Below are positions 35,177-46,586 of a stretch of 64,000 nucleotides of DNA, in pieces. A program made the position numbers and the translations under genes. Each line of letters starts with the position of its first letter. Within the stretch, counting starts at the first letter, position 1. The stretch comes from Orychophragmus violaceus (taxonomy: Eukaryota > Streptophyta > Magnoliopsida > Brassicales > Brassicaceae): positions 42,419,270-42,483,269 of the forward strand of contig CM058239.1 of the NCBI GenBank assembly GCA_030180135.1, given 5' to 3'. The notes under the pieces were generated by a model that worked only from the letters and a program-made list of their open reading frames with translations, did no database searches and was not told the origin of the DNA.

Positions 35177-35336
35177 GCTTATAGTTTGAGTATAGTTAAT
35201 GTTTAAAAGCTTATAGTTAGAGTATAGTTAATGTTTTAAAGCTTATTGTTAGAGTATAGTTAATGTTTTAAAGCTTATAGTTAGAGTATAGTTAATGTTT
35301 TAAAGCTTATAGTTAGAGTATAGTTAATGTTTTAAA
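35177..35336. repeat. Five tandem copies of a 32-bp unit
   Basis: Unit GCTTATAGTTAGAGTATAG plus TTAATGTTTTAAA, repeated five times with at most two differences per copy. Lies inside Pack-B, 70 bp beyond the stop codon of the 119-codon gene, between coding end and element 3' end. Non-coding. Confidence 0.92.
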
Positions 35337-35406
35337 GCTTAGTTCTTATTCAATCTGTTACTAGAATAAATATTGAGTTCTTCAAAGCTTAAGTTAGAAA
35401 CTGACC

Positions 35407-35931
35407 TCACTTATTCTTCTCAAGCTTAGCCACCCTCGCATTAAGCCTCCCCACCACTTCCTGGACAATTACAATTGAAAAGCGTTAATAATACGATATG
35501 TTCAGTAAAGGATTCGGTTTTTAGAGCAGGATTGACCAACCTTCAAGTTCTCATGTTCTCTTCTGAGTTTTGTAAACTCTTGCTCCACCTCTAGCTGCAC
35601 CTCCACACCAACTGGTCCTCCATTTAGTTGTTCTCCCAGTTTTAGTACTTTATTTGCTTCCATGACTTTCTGAGCATCTACTGCATTTTGCTTTAAAACA
35701 TTAAGCTCCTCTTCTGACAAAAGTTCTTCAAGGACTGTAAGACTCCCAAGAACCAAGCCATACTTACGTAAATCTGCAAACCAACTAAGCTCAATCAGTA
35801 ATGTTTTCCGCTTTAATTTACCAATGCCATCTCATAAGGAAAAAAACTTAAACCATACCACGGGGGTCATAATCTTCTGCCATAGTGTAAATAGGATGGT
35901 CCATGTCAAGTTGTTTTTGGCCTTTAGACAT
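35407..35931 (-). CDS. Three-exon 119-aa coiled-coil protein carried in Pack-B
   Basis: Minus-strand exons 35931-35859, 35773-35541 and 35460-35407. All borders are GT/AG and phases agree (24 codons plus 1 nt; 78 codons; 17 codons and TGA), with no stop or frameshift. Starts MSKGQKQLDMDHPIYTMAED, continues DPRDLRKYGLVLGSL and a leucine/glutamate-rich helix (LEELLSEEELNVLKQNA), ends in a coiled coil EVVGRLNARVAKLEKNK. No signal peptide or membrane segment. I do not recognise the family; it is not the ORF1 or transposase type of the source element. It could be a captured host gene or an accessory gene of the element. The upstream leader resembles the source element leader, so expression from the transposon promoter is plausible. 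The intact state suggests recent capture or selection. Confidence 0.65.
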
Positions 35932-36279
35932 ATTGCCGCCTAAACTGATCCTAAACAGATTACCAGATCACACACAAGGCACAAATCACTATCGGTGATA
36001 TATATAAACACAAATCATTGCTCAAATAACTAATCCTACAGATAACTAAATGAAAGAATCACTAAACACTTGACCGGTCAACAAAACCATTACTCCAACC
36101 AATGTAACAGCATACAACATAGAAATTCATCACGAAACTGGTATTAACAGATAACAGATGCAACACCAAGTTAGACCATCTTATCTAATAACAGAGAACA
36201 ATTCGACAACAATAGAAACCTTAATAGCAAATTAGATCACAACGTATAATAACACACAAAACACAACGATTGATAACCG

Positions 36280-36780
36280 TAAATGAGACTAATAGAAATG
36301 AAATCCAAAGAACCCTAATAGAAACCCTTAACAGTATAATAAGGGTTTATCAGTATAATAAGACTACAAAGAACCGTAAATGAAATCCAAAATCGAACCC
36401 TAATAGAAACCCTTAACAGTATAATAACGTTTATCAACAATAACAAGAAGCCGTATCGAAGCCCTAAATCGATTATTGAATCGCTAACGAACCCTAATTC
36501 AAACCCGATTCCAAACCCTAACCCCAAAACGATTCCTACATCGGTGAAAAAACCCTAGATCGAACCACTATATGCCGTATAGTATACAAAACCCCATGAA
36601 TCACTACAACAAATTCGATTGAAAACCTGATTTTCGAAGAACCCTAATCGCCTAAAAAATCGCACTCTCAAGAACACCGACTCTCTCTTTCTCACTACTC
36701 GATAGAAATGCGTATCGAGAACCTTCCGAATGAAACTGAGGCTTTGGACGCAAAAAGACAAAAAAAAATGAGCCAATGCG
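36280..36780 (-). promoter_or_regulatory. Pack-B leader with telo-box-like AGGGTTT repeats
   Basis: On the minus strand this holds GTGAGAAAGAGAGAG, GCGATTAGGGTTCTTC and many TTAGGGTT motifs, including a direct duplication of about 70 bp (ACCCTAATAGAAACCCTTAAC at 36311 and 36397). The source element has the same order at 58765-59160 (GAGAAAGAGAGAG, GATATTAGGGTTCTTCC, repeated GATTTAGGGTTCG). It is upstream of the 119-codon gene and is probably its promoter/5' UTR. 35932-36279 between leader and start codon has no other gene and may be a leader intron. Confidence 0.5.
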
Positions 36781-37037
36781 AGGATGCCACGGCGATAAGA
36801 GACGGTATACTAAATATCCAATCTAAGGACCGATCCTTAGAAAACTCGGCCTTTTTCATTTTTTTTTTAAATCCAAATTGCTAAGAAACGGGCTTAAAAA
36901 CCCTCTAAGAGCCGACGATGTACTTGGCCTAAGGATCGATTCTAAACTTTTTTACTCTAATTCATTTTTTTTAAATACAAATCCCTAAGAATCTGTGTCC
37001 AAATCACCTTAAGATACTACCGCTGTACATGCTCTAA

Positions 37038-38151
37038 GGTCCATACAACAAAATATTGACATATCATATCATAAAAAAGTGAAAGATACAAAAATCAAAA
37101 GTTCAAGATATGTTATAAATATAGTTTTTAAAACGTATGGATATTTCAATGCTACCATGGGAAAATAAGTATAAAATTTTAATTTAATAACAAAATTAAA
37201 GATTCAAATTTATAGATAGTTTTAAATTTAGACAATATTAAGAAAATAATATATTGAATGTAATGTTATTATGTTCTAAATTCAACGTATCAAATGAATT
37301 TGATCTAGAGTGATGTATATTTTTATAGTGTAATTTTTGGTTGTTTAAAATAAAGTCAATGATTTCGAAACCCCACACAACTAATTTCGTAACCCGTACG
37401 ACTAATTTAAACATTTAAATCAAGCACCACTTCTTAGATTCTCATGTAAGATCATATTACACACCTTAGAATCTCAATTGCAGGACAGACGGATGTGATG
37501 AAATACAAGTATCAAAAAAGGTGTCGAGGCTTATGATCCAGTCTGCGCAGGTCCGTGTCTAACTCTATATATTTAAATTCCATTGATCATTATTCAAATT
37601 TCAAAAACTATTGGATCAATATTGTTTTGGAATATTTACTTAATAATGCAATATTGATAACCTACCATTAAAATTTGCCTCTAATAAACCAGGTCATCCT
37701 AATATTTAATATGTTTTCACTCATTTAAATTCAATTAACAATTACCCAAGTTTAATACTGTAGTGGAATGTAATATGTGTAATATATAGTTTACATTAAA
37801 TTCAGTTTAGAAACGAAATACATTACATGTTTGAAAAGGAAACTTATTTACATTACCACCTATTTACATGAAATTTTTGGTGTACCCAAATAATAGATTC
37901 ATATTTGTTTATATGTGCGGTGACATTTATACAAATACTAGATGTAAAAAACTTCAATATTGTGAACTACCACAACATAAATGCCACACAATCTATAGTT
38001 CAACAGAATACCTAACATACATACGATATGATTGTATGTCCACATAATAACAAAATAAAAGTCAAACAATCAATAAACAACACATTTAAAAATTAAGCGA
38101 AATATAAACTTTCCGTCACCTGTCACAAGCCACGATTCTTACAAAGACCTT
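37038..38151. other. AT-rich spacer, nothing recognised
   Basis: No coding frame or bounded repeat is supported between Pack-A and the MITE at 38155. Confidence 0.6.
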
Positions 38152-38154
38152 TTA

Positions 38155-38422
38155 GAGCATGTCTAGTAGAGGTTTACAAGGGGTTTATGCACAAGTTCTT
38201 AGAGAAATTTAATTAAAAAAAAAATCAAAAATGCATTAAAATTAAGAACCGGCTCTTCCCCAAAAGCTTCTAAGGAGCGAGTCCTTCACTGTTCTGCCAT
38301 GTGTCATGAGCCGATTGGCTCCTTTTTTTTGAATTTTTTTTTTTCTAAATGCAACAAAAAAAAAAAATTAATAATAAAAATTTTTTAAGAACCCCAAGAG
38401 GGATTCACTACTACACATGCAC
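38155..38422. mobile_element. PIF/Harbinger MITE (268 bp)
   Basis: Termini GAGCATGTCTAGTAGAGG and GTGCATGTGTAGTAGTG, TTA duplications at 38152-38154 and 38423-38425. Subterminal TTAAGAACCCC motif as in the carrier elements. No coding capacity. Confidence 0.88.
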
Positions 38423-38532
38423 TTAGATTTTGTTTAGGGTTTATTGGCTCCTTATTTATAGACCTTTTGCATGTGTCTTTAAGAATGTCACGTGGTATAT
38501 GATATAATATGATATATAATATGATATATCCA

Positions 38533-41500
38533 TCTATACTATTAAAACAGAAATACAAAATTGAAACTGTCATAAATTTTTAACTTATTTACAATCTATG
38601 CCTTTATTTTCCTTTTCTAAATATGTATCTATCAATAAATATTACTAAAATATCATTAATTTGAAATCAATCCTATTAATCCTATTAACAAGATTGTAGG
38701 AAGCCAAAAGCCCTAGAGCCCTAATAATCTATCCCTATATAAGAAAGCTACCATCCATTATGCTTTCTCCATTCTCAAACTATATTGTTAATCTCCGCCC
38801 AATATGTTTATTCCTTTGTAATATTTTTTATAATAGGTTTAGGCCAACAATTCTGATTCTTATTTTCAGGTATGGCAAGGAATATCAAATTTGTCAATGG
38901 ATTGAAAATGGAGGAAAATAGTTTCTATCTCAATGTTTCAAGGATTCATGTATAAATAATAAAACTTTGGAAGCTTAAAAAGACGAATCTTTTCATATGG
39001 TTATATCATATCAATTTGTAAGCTTCTTATATTTTTATTAGTTCAATATTTTCTGTGAATCTCTCCAAGAACCGATATTTTTACTTTATACTTTATATGC
39101 AAATGTACTTTTCTTCGATAAATCGGACTGTTGACTTCTCTAAAAATCCCATGTACCTTTAATCTCTTTCTTAAATTCCATGTACCGAATTAACATTACT
39201 ATTCCTGGTTGATTTCAGTTAAAGAAGAAGTCGCCATCGAAAAAGAACCAAACATCTAGAGTCGGTTAGTCTAAAGTATATATATGTTGATTAAATTAAT
39301 TTTTTGGGTTGTTTTCGTTTATTGTTTGTATATTATTATCAATTTTGTGTACTTTATTCATGAATGGATTAAATATTCCAATGAGATTCTCATCCGAAGA
39401 TGACTATTTATGTTTTTCTTCATTTGTTTATGCACATTTTAAACTCCTAGACATTACAATTCTTTTCATTCTCATTTCATTTTACAATACACAAACATTA
39501 AGTTTGCATTTTAATCATTATTATGACTTATGCTACAAAAATATTTTCCATATTATCCTGCCTTTTATTTTAGTTCAGCTTCACCAATACATTTATTTTC
39601 AATTTGTACTTTTCTAATCAGCTTTAACCTTTTTAAACAGGATTACACCAAAAAAATAACAAATCAACTAAACATATTCGACTTAAACCAAATTACACAA
39701 AATTGCCCAACTCTAACCAAAAGACAACGAACTTTAGTTTAATTTACCAAGATGTTAATTGTATTAGCACATGTTAATTGAATACCATTTACCGAAACTA
39801 TATTAGCACTTGTTAATTGATTACCATTAATGAATATAAATCATATTGTAATGCAAAGAAAGAGACAATTGTTGACATGATTAATATTACTATATTAAAA
39901 AATCTATACTATTAAAACAGAAGCAAACTTTAGAAATTCTATATAATTTTGATTTATTTACAAATTGTGCAACTGTGTTCTTTAATAATTTTAATTTTTT
40001 AAGCATAAATATATCTTTATAATTTATAGATAAAATCGTGTAATCCGTAAAATATAAAATATTTTATCATGTATTTTAGTTAATTTCAAATATATTAAAT
40101 ATTTTCAAATTTATTATATAATATTTTTTGACTTACGTGTTGTTGAGATCTTTTTAATTTTGAATCAATTTATTACCTTTTGTCAACTACTTAATTTATT
40201 ACCTAAATCAAATTAGTTGAAATATTATAGGTATTTAGTTAATACAAAATAAAATAATTTGAAAATGATAAAAAAAAAAAAAATTCATAAAAAACTAGCT
40301 ATAATATTAAAGAAGAAGTACAAAATAGAAATTTCCTTAGTTTTTGCTTTAATTACAATCATGACATTTAATTTATTTATTAATTTAATGCTAATTAATT
40401 TCAAAAATATTAAATAAAAGGAAATATTTATGGTTAAGATATTGTGGTTAATCATATTAGTAAATAATATTAAATACAATCGAAATCAAAAAGCATTTTA
40501 GATACAATTATTAGTATTTAATTAATATTAATTTTTTAAATATTAATATCATAAATATAATTTAGATATTAATAAATAAAAATATGATTTTACAAACATA
40601 GTTTTATATTAATTAGTTAAATAAAAAATTATTATATTTCTTAAATAAAAACAATCTTCGACCTTAGAGTAAACTATTTTCTTTTAATAATAGAAAATAT
40701 TTTATATATATTTTTATTTATATTAGTTAAAAGAAAAAAGTAAATCTATTTTAGAACCTAATTAGTTTTTGACATATATATATAAATTTCTGACCCAATC
40801 ATTTATTTTTTAACCCAAATTTACTAAATTATCAAAAAAAAAATTTAAAACAAGTCGATTTTAGAAATCAATTGCAACTAATATTTTTGGAAACATTAAC
40901 TCAAACAAAATATAATATTTTTAATTTATCATTCTTAATTCTTTGCCATTAAGTTTATGATCATTAATTTGAAAGATATAAATTATATAAATAACAGATT
41001 TACACAACATATTCAATATAAATCATTATTATTGCATTCTTAATATCTTAGTTTTTTTTTTTTTTTGTAAATTATATCATGTTCATAAATTACAAAAAAA
41101 AACCAAAAAAGAGAAGAAGAAAAACTAAAACATACAAAACATATAGTTTACTTAAATGAAATTTTAATTTATTTAATATATTTTTATAACATAATATGGG
41201 TTTAAATTGTTGTCAAAATATTATTAGCATTAGTTAGAACTGAGAATTTGTTCAAAACATGCGGTCCTACCTCAATAGATCCACCACGAGAGAATTATAT
41301 ATCAAATAATTAAATTAAAAATTATTAAATTAAGGATTATGAGGATGAAGATTTTGGATATGGCGAGTGGATTATCTTTTATTTTTGGTAAACAGGTTTC
41401 CAGAAACCGCAATTTATTATAGATAATTATAAATATTTAACAAATTTAGTATAAATACTATATAATAAAATATATTACTAAAAATTATTATTTTAAATAT

Positions 41501-41545
41501 TTATTTAATTTATATTATTGAAAAATCTAATAATAACATAATGCA
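38533..41545 (+). mobile_element. AT-rich Helitron-derived cluster
   Basis: Helitron 5'-type ends TCTATACTATTAAAACAGAA occur at 38533 and 39903, and a related TATAATATTAAAGAAGAAGTAC at 40297. Matching 3' hairpin ends were not found for these copies, so they are probably truncated or nested. A short protein-like piece near 38873-38950 (ARNIKFVNGLKMEENSFYLNV) may be a fragment of a gene often carried by plant Helitrons, but this is a guess. No helicase ORF was found. Confidence 0.5.
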
Positions 41546-42252
41546 TCTATACTATTAAAATAGAAGCACAAAATTAAATATACCATTAGTTTTCTGGTTA
41601 ATTCCATGATATACCATTTAATTTATTAATTAATTTTAAAAATTCATTAAGATCATAAACATTTTTCCATTTATTCTTAAAAAAATCTTTATATTTATTC
41701 TAAAATAGACGTAGATTACTAATATATAAATACGCTTTATATATTATATTATTATAAAGTATAAAACTAATAAAAATAAAGTATATATTTTTTATAAAAA
41801 AATTGCAAGTCTAAAAAAATATTCCAAACATAAAATAAAAATATACTTAACAAATTACTTATATATGGATTACTAATATATAAATACGCTTTATATATTA
41901 TATTAATTACTGCATAAAGATAAAAAAAATGCTCAAATCTTTAACAAATAACAATTGAATGTGTGTTTTAAAAAACAAGATAGATTATTTTTACAAATAA
42001 AATCTACATGTAATATAAAAAAAATTGTCCGTCCTTAGCGTAGATCATTATCATTTATAAAAAAGTAAAATTAAAATAAATTATATAAAACATATATATA
42101 TATATATGTTCAATATATCTCAAACATCTAAATTTAATATTAATAATATGTTATAAAAACATATTATCATTTACAAATATATTATTTATATAAAAAATAT
42201 TAATAAACATCAAAACAAAGTTATACCCGTCGATCGGCGGGTCAAAATCTAG
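41546..42252 (+). mobile_element. Non-autonomous Helitron (707 bp)
   Basis: Begins TCTATACTATTAAAATAGAAGC at an A/TC junction and ends with an imperfect hairpin CCCGTCGATCGGCGGG followed by TCAAAATCTAG and a T. TC start, CTAG end and insertion between A and T are Helitron hallmarks. Lies 90 bp from the end of the bHLH28-like gene. No ORF. Confidence 0.85.
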
Positions 42253-42339
42253 TAGGGGACATGCACATAACAAAATCCCGGGCTCGGAACTTACTTACAA
42301 TTTGACCCCGTAAATTCTCAGAATATTGCAAAACAGCCC

Positions 42340-43914
42340 CTAACTAATCTTTGACAACAACAAGTCCCGAAGCTGCTCTTGCTTGTAAATTCTCAATCCC
42401 ATCTTTACCGTGGCTTGTTGAATCATAAGATCGTTCATCACTGAAATGCTTGCGTGATTCACTTCTACATCCAAATCCATAAACGCATTCATCAGTCTCG
42501 CTCCAATATGATTGCTTTTCCTCGATTCCAATCTAATCATCGCATCACAACCCATAATCTTCACGTCGATCTTCATTTCAATCTCCGATGACTTTTCCCC
42601 GCCGCTAAAAACCCTAGAAGTCCCGCTTCTCCGTCGTGCGATCTCCTCATTGAGTTCGTTGAGCTGGATCTGAATCGCATTTTTCTCCGATTCGGTGTTT
42701 TCCGCGGTCGATTTCAGTTCGTTGATGTAAGTAACCGTGTCTTCAAGCAACGACGCCTTGTCCATTTTCGATACGTTTGGGACAACCGCTCGTAATGCGT
42801 AGAATCGCTGGTTTAGCTTCTCGCGTCTCATCCGCTCCGCTTCCACATGGTTAATGGGCTCTTCTCTACCGTGCGCAGGTCTTCTCCCGCGTTTCTTTCG
42901 CCGTTTGTTTTCCGGCATCGCTTTGGCATTGATGTTAGAAGAGCGATCTGAAACCTCGAAGTTTATGCCGCTGGCTGAAATATTGCCTTTCTCATTCTGG
43001 ATCTGGCCGGAATAAAGAGTACGGTTCGGATTATTTGAGCTCCGTTTAATATCTTCGCCGAGACTCTGTATTTTCCCAGAACAAGCTGTCGCCGGCGTCG
43101 AGGAAGTCGCCGGGGAGAGTATGATATTATTCTGGATCTGTGGATAAACCAAACTCGGATTCAGGTCCGGGTTCGTGTTACCGGTTACGGTACTTGAGAA
43201 AAACTGGGAGGAGCTCGAATTCGGGGCTCCGAAAAAATGCTTGGATCCTTCGAAATTAAAGAGGAATCGGATATTTTGAATAAGATCCGAGTTTTCTCGG
43301 ATCTGCTCCGTGGATCCAAGCTCCAACACTCCGTTATCCGACGGAATACAAACTATGGTTTATAACCCTAAATCGCCTCCCTGGTTAGCCCGACCACAGC
43401 CAGACCTGTTAATCTTATCTAACCCGGTAACCCACACCGAGTTATACGTAGCAAACGCCTTGCCCGGTAACCCGGATCCACAACGAAAGCTACACGTCAT
43501 TGAAAGTAAATAAAACCATTCCGTATCCGTCAGTTCCACGTCATCATCGTCATCCATCACCGAAAAAGATTCGCAGGCGATCATCGAGCTAAGTTCCCGG
43601 AACACCTTATTCCTGTGTTTTTTCTCCTCCGCCTTGGCATTCTTCCTCCACCGAATCTTATCAGCTTCTTCGCCTTTGTAAACTCCGTCGCCCCATTTGA
43701 GTACCGATTCGCCGGAGATGTCGTGATATAACGGTTTCCAGTAAATGGCGTAACTCCAGGCTTCGTGAGTCATATTTAACACTGCGTGTAACCGTTCCTG
43801 AAGAGTGGTCTCTAGGCTGAGATTCACCGGAGCTAATGGCCGCAAATCGGAGGAGGAGGAGTTCAAGAAAGCGTCGATCATGGATAAGTCATTGTCGGAA
43901 TTCATGAGATTCAT
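42340..43914 (-). pseudogene. MYC-type bHLH transcription factor, bHLH28/MYC5/NIG1-like, internal nonsense codon
   Basis: Intronless, as usual for MYC genes; 525 codons from ATG 43914 to stop 42340, close to the about 511 aa recalled for Arabidopsis bHLH28. N-terminal JAZ-interacting/activation region (residues about 35-85, ERLHAVLNMTHEAWSYAIYW and LKWGDGVYKG); basic helix-loop-helix near residues 345-400 (EPINHVEAERMRREKLNQRF) keeping the H-E-R contacts for G-box DNA; C-terminal ACT-like region. Such factors act in the nucleus in jasmonate and salt responses. Codon 185 (43362-43360) is TAA where relatives have glutamine; the frame continues intact beyond it. A product stopping there would keep the JAZ-binding part but lose DNA binding. 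The open remainder suggests a recent mutation, an assembly error or read-through. Upstream TATA at 44032-44025. Same-strand synteny with the NOP12-like relic supports the name. Confidence 0.85.
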
Positions 43915-44024
43915 TGTTACCGGTAAGGTAAACGGTGTTTGATGTTTGAAAAGGTTATTAAACCAGAAAAAATATTTTGAAACAGTGTTGCATGAGAAAA
44001 TTAGATATACTGGGGTTGTGCGAG

Positions 44025-44032
44025 TATTTATA
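44025..44032 (-). promoter_or_regulatory. TATA box of the bHLH28-like gene
   Basis: The minus strand reads TATAAATA about 110 bp upstream of the start codon at 43914. Position and sequence fit a plant Pol II core promoter. No other elements were assigned in 43915-44219. Confidence 0.6.
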
Positions 44033-44219
44033 AACTAAGTAGGTAGGTAATATCAAAATGTGTATATATATATGTACATAGCCATTATACCATCTAGATA
44101 CAGAGCCAATAAACACACCTGCTTGTACATATGACTGACCCTAGTATATCTCACATAACCTTATGATCGACTGTGTATATAACGATTGTACAGCTGATGA
44201 TTAACTAAAAACGAAAAAT

Positions 44220-45295
44220 GGCATTTGGTTGTTCGGTTATGTTCTTTCGGTTATAGAGAAAAACCATATTTACGAAATTCAGAACGGTTTCGGTTCGGTT
44301 CTTTAGATTTTTGGCTTCGATTAGATAGTAAAATTAGAAACCGGCTAATAACTGGGAAAGAATCGGGTTCGGTTCTATTACAATTCGGTTCGTTTTAGGA
44401 TAATTTCAGATAATTCAGATAAATATTGGGGTAATTTGGGTAAACCTATCGGGTAGCTCGAATAAAAATCGGATAATTTCGAGTATTTCATATAAAAGTA
44501 TTCATGTAATTTAAGATAATTCGATTTGCCTTGTGTTGGTGTTGGGTTTCGTATTAAGAAATCCATTCCATTAAAAGATAGAAAGGCCCGACTGAAGGTT
44601 CAGGTTCGTTGGGCATAAGAGCAATCTGAAGCCCAATATGATCAATATGTCGGTTAGAGGCAGATCAAGCTTGCCGAGATCGACCTCAACATAACAAAAC
44701 ACGATCTTTGGCAAGAAGGAGTCTTCGCCCACCCGCATGATCTCCACAAATCAAGGATAAAGGAGAGATCGTCGCTAACAAGAACTATCGAAAAAATCAG
44801 AACAAGAAGGTCGAGGATCGAAGCTATAAAAAGGAGAGGAGAGATCTTCTCAAGGGATTCCAACTTAGATATAGAAAGACCACTTCAACTACATTAATTC
44901 AGCATCATTTGTATCCTTTCAATTCGATTGTATAAGTTTTTATTTCGGCATTTTAATCCTAAATACATCTTTGATTCATAGGAAATTTACACTCTCATTC
45001 TCTTAGTTCAAATCCACCTATAACAAATCCTTGGTGTGAATCCTTTGATCTCACATCTTGGTAAAATTTGATTAGTTTTGGTTATTTAGTTGTTTTAAAT
45101 TTAATTTAACTAATATTTTTAGGTACAAAAACATATTTCAAATAGTTCCGTATCTATTCGGTTATTGGTTTAATTCCGATTCGGTTTGGATATTTTCAGA
45201 TATAGAAATATAGAAACTATTAAGGTATTTTTGATTTTTTGGTTCGGTTCTTTGGTTCTAGATTTATACGGTTATGCCTAATCGATTCTATCATT
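44220..45295. repeat. CGGTTCGG-rich repeat with a possible solo LTR inside
   Basis: 44225-44400 and 45130-45290 are rich in TTCGGTTCGG, like the block at 10020-10995. Between them, 44537 to about 45026 begins TGTTGGG and ends CTATAACA, with a TATA-like CTATAAAAAGGAG at 44822. These are LTR-like, but no clear target duplication was found and the boundaries are tentative. No gene. Confidence 0.4.
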
Positions 45296-45599
45296 AAATA
45301 AAAAGATACAAATTGGTGTTATCATAATATATATAAGGTTACGATATTTTGGAAACTAAGTAAGTTTTGGGGAATTTAAACTATTAATTACGATTTTGTG
45401 TGTGGAAAATAAGTAAATAATGGAGGATTTATATTGTTAATTCGTGATCATTTTAGTAACTAACATTTAGTTATATCTTGTGTTTAAATATTTCTTTGTT
45501 CTCTAAAGCAAGTTTCCTGCAAAACAAGTAGCAATTTCTCAGTCGAAAATACGATGATGTGGTCTTGACCGACGACTCTCTAACACCCAAATTATAAAA

Positions 45600-46357
45600 T
45601 AATCGAAAACATGTTATAGAGAGAAAGTATGTGATGAAAAAAAGGATGTGTTGGTATTTGTAAAGAAAAAGTCACATGTTGTTGAACAAGAAAATAAAAC
45701 CTATGAGAGATGGAAACTTCTTTCAGACATTGAAGAAAAAGTTATGAGTCAAAAGGCTAAGGTCTACTGGATAAAGGTTTGGGATAGTAATAACAAACAT
45801 TTCTACCAAATTGCAATAATCCAGAAAACAAATAACACTATAAGGAAAATTCTAAGAGAGGATGGTTCAATAGCTAATAAACAAGAGGACTTAGAAACGG
45901 GGGCATCAACAAATTTTGAGAAATTTCCCATGCACACAGATGAAAATATTCAGAGCACATCTGTGGAGGATATTTCTTTGCTTAATTCATTTGGCTAGGG
46001 ATGGGATTGCATTCTTTATGGCCTATTTCATTCTTCTAGAGAAAAATTTCAGTTGTCCCTTCGCAGCTACACCTTACAGATAATAGTCTACACATTGTGG
46101 CGTGAAAGGAACTCGAGATACCACAGTGAAATTCCTATACCTCCTTCGATTCGAAACATAGACAAATCAACCCCCAACTGAATATTATCCCTATGAGGCA
46201 TGTGGATCAAGCAGTTTGAGGGAGCAATGGAATGGAAGCATGGTTTGCGACAAGATAATCACAATTATTTTGGAAAAGAATGTGTAAATTTTAAAACATT
46301 TTGCATCTTTTTGTAAAGATGTTTTCTGGGTCGAATAAATTTAACATTTATTCAAAA
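45600..46357 (+). pseudogene. LINE ORF2 fragment with 3' UTR
   Basis: The frame 45648-45998 reads KVYWIKVWDSNNKHFYQIA, the segment upstream of the reverse transcriptase core in plant L1-type LINEs. Around 46085-46160 a second frame reads TLWRERNSRYH, the C-terminal part of ORF2. The reverse transcriptase catalytic core between them is deleted. The 3' end is GAATAAATTTAACATTTATTC followed by A-rich sequence, as in plant LINEs. Confidence 0.75.
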
Positions 46358-46586
46358 AAGTCAAAACGAGAAAGGATCAAATGTCTCGGTCACACAATTG
46401 AGCCCCAAAAAATGAATCCGCAATGAACTTACGACAAGTGTGATTTTAGTGTAAAAGAGATAGAGAACGTAAATGTTTAGATGTATCAACATTTACCAAG
46501 AGATGAACAAGAACTTAATTGTAAAATGGTCGGAAATGAGATTTGAGGTCTCAAAAGGAAAATAAAACCTAAGTGTTTGGAAGAGA

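Larger units (their letters stand above)
34694..36929 (-). mobile_element. Inner PIF/Harbinger gene-carrying element (Pack-B)
   Basis: Inverted termini GGGCAAGCACACCAATG at 34694 and GGCCAAGTACATCGTCG reading inwards from 36929, with TAA duplications at 34691-34693 and 36930-36932. Removing it rejoins the 5' subterminal region of Pack-A (GAATCCTTAAC to GGATCGATTCTAAAC) in the same order as the source element at 58590-58650. The left end (GGGGTTCTTAATAAT, TAGTTAAGAACTC) matches the source's right end, so orientation is minus. It holds an intact-looking spliced gene, a leader similar to that of the source element and a 32-bp tandem array. Confidence 0.88.
32877..37034 (-). mobile_element. Outer PIF/Harbinger gene-carrying element (Pack-A)
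   Basis: Inverted termini GAGCAAGTACATTCGTG at 32877 and GAGCATGTACAGCGGTAG reading inwards from 37034. TAA duplications flank it (32874-32876 and 37035-37037). Subterminal sequence on the left (GGGGTTCTTAA) and right (GGATCGATTCTAAAC, TTACTCTAATTCA) matches the right and left ends of the source element at 58511-62090, so internal orientation is minus. Without the nested element (34694-36929 plus one TAA) it is about 1.9 kb. It encodes no transposase; its interior is captured host sequence (33020-34496). Confidence 0.88.
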
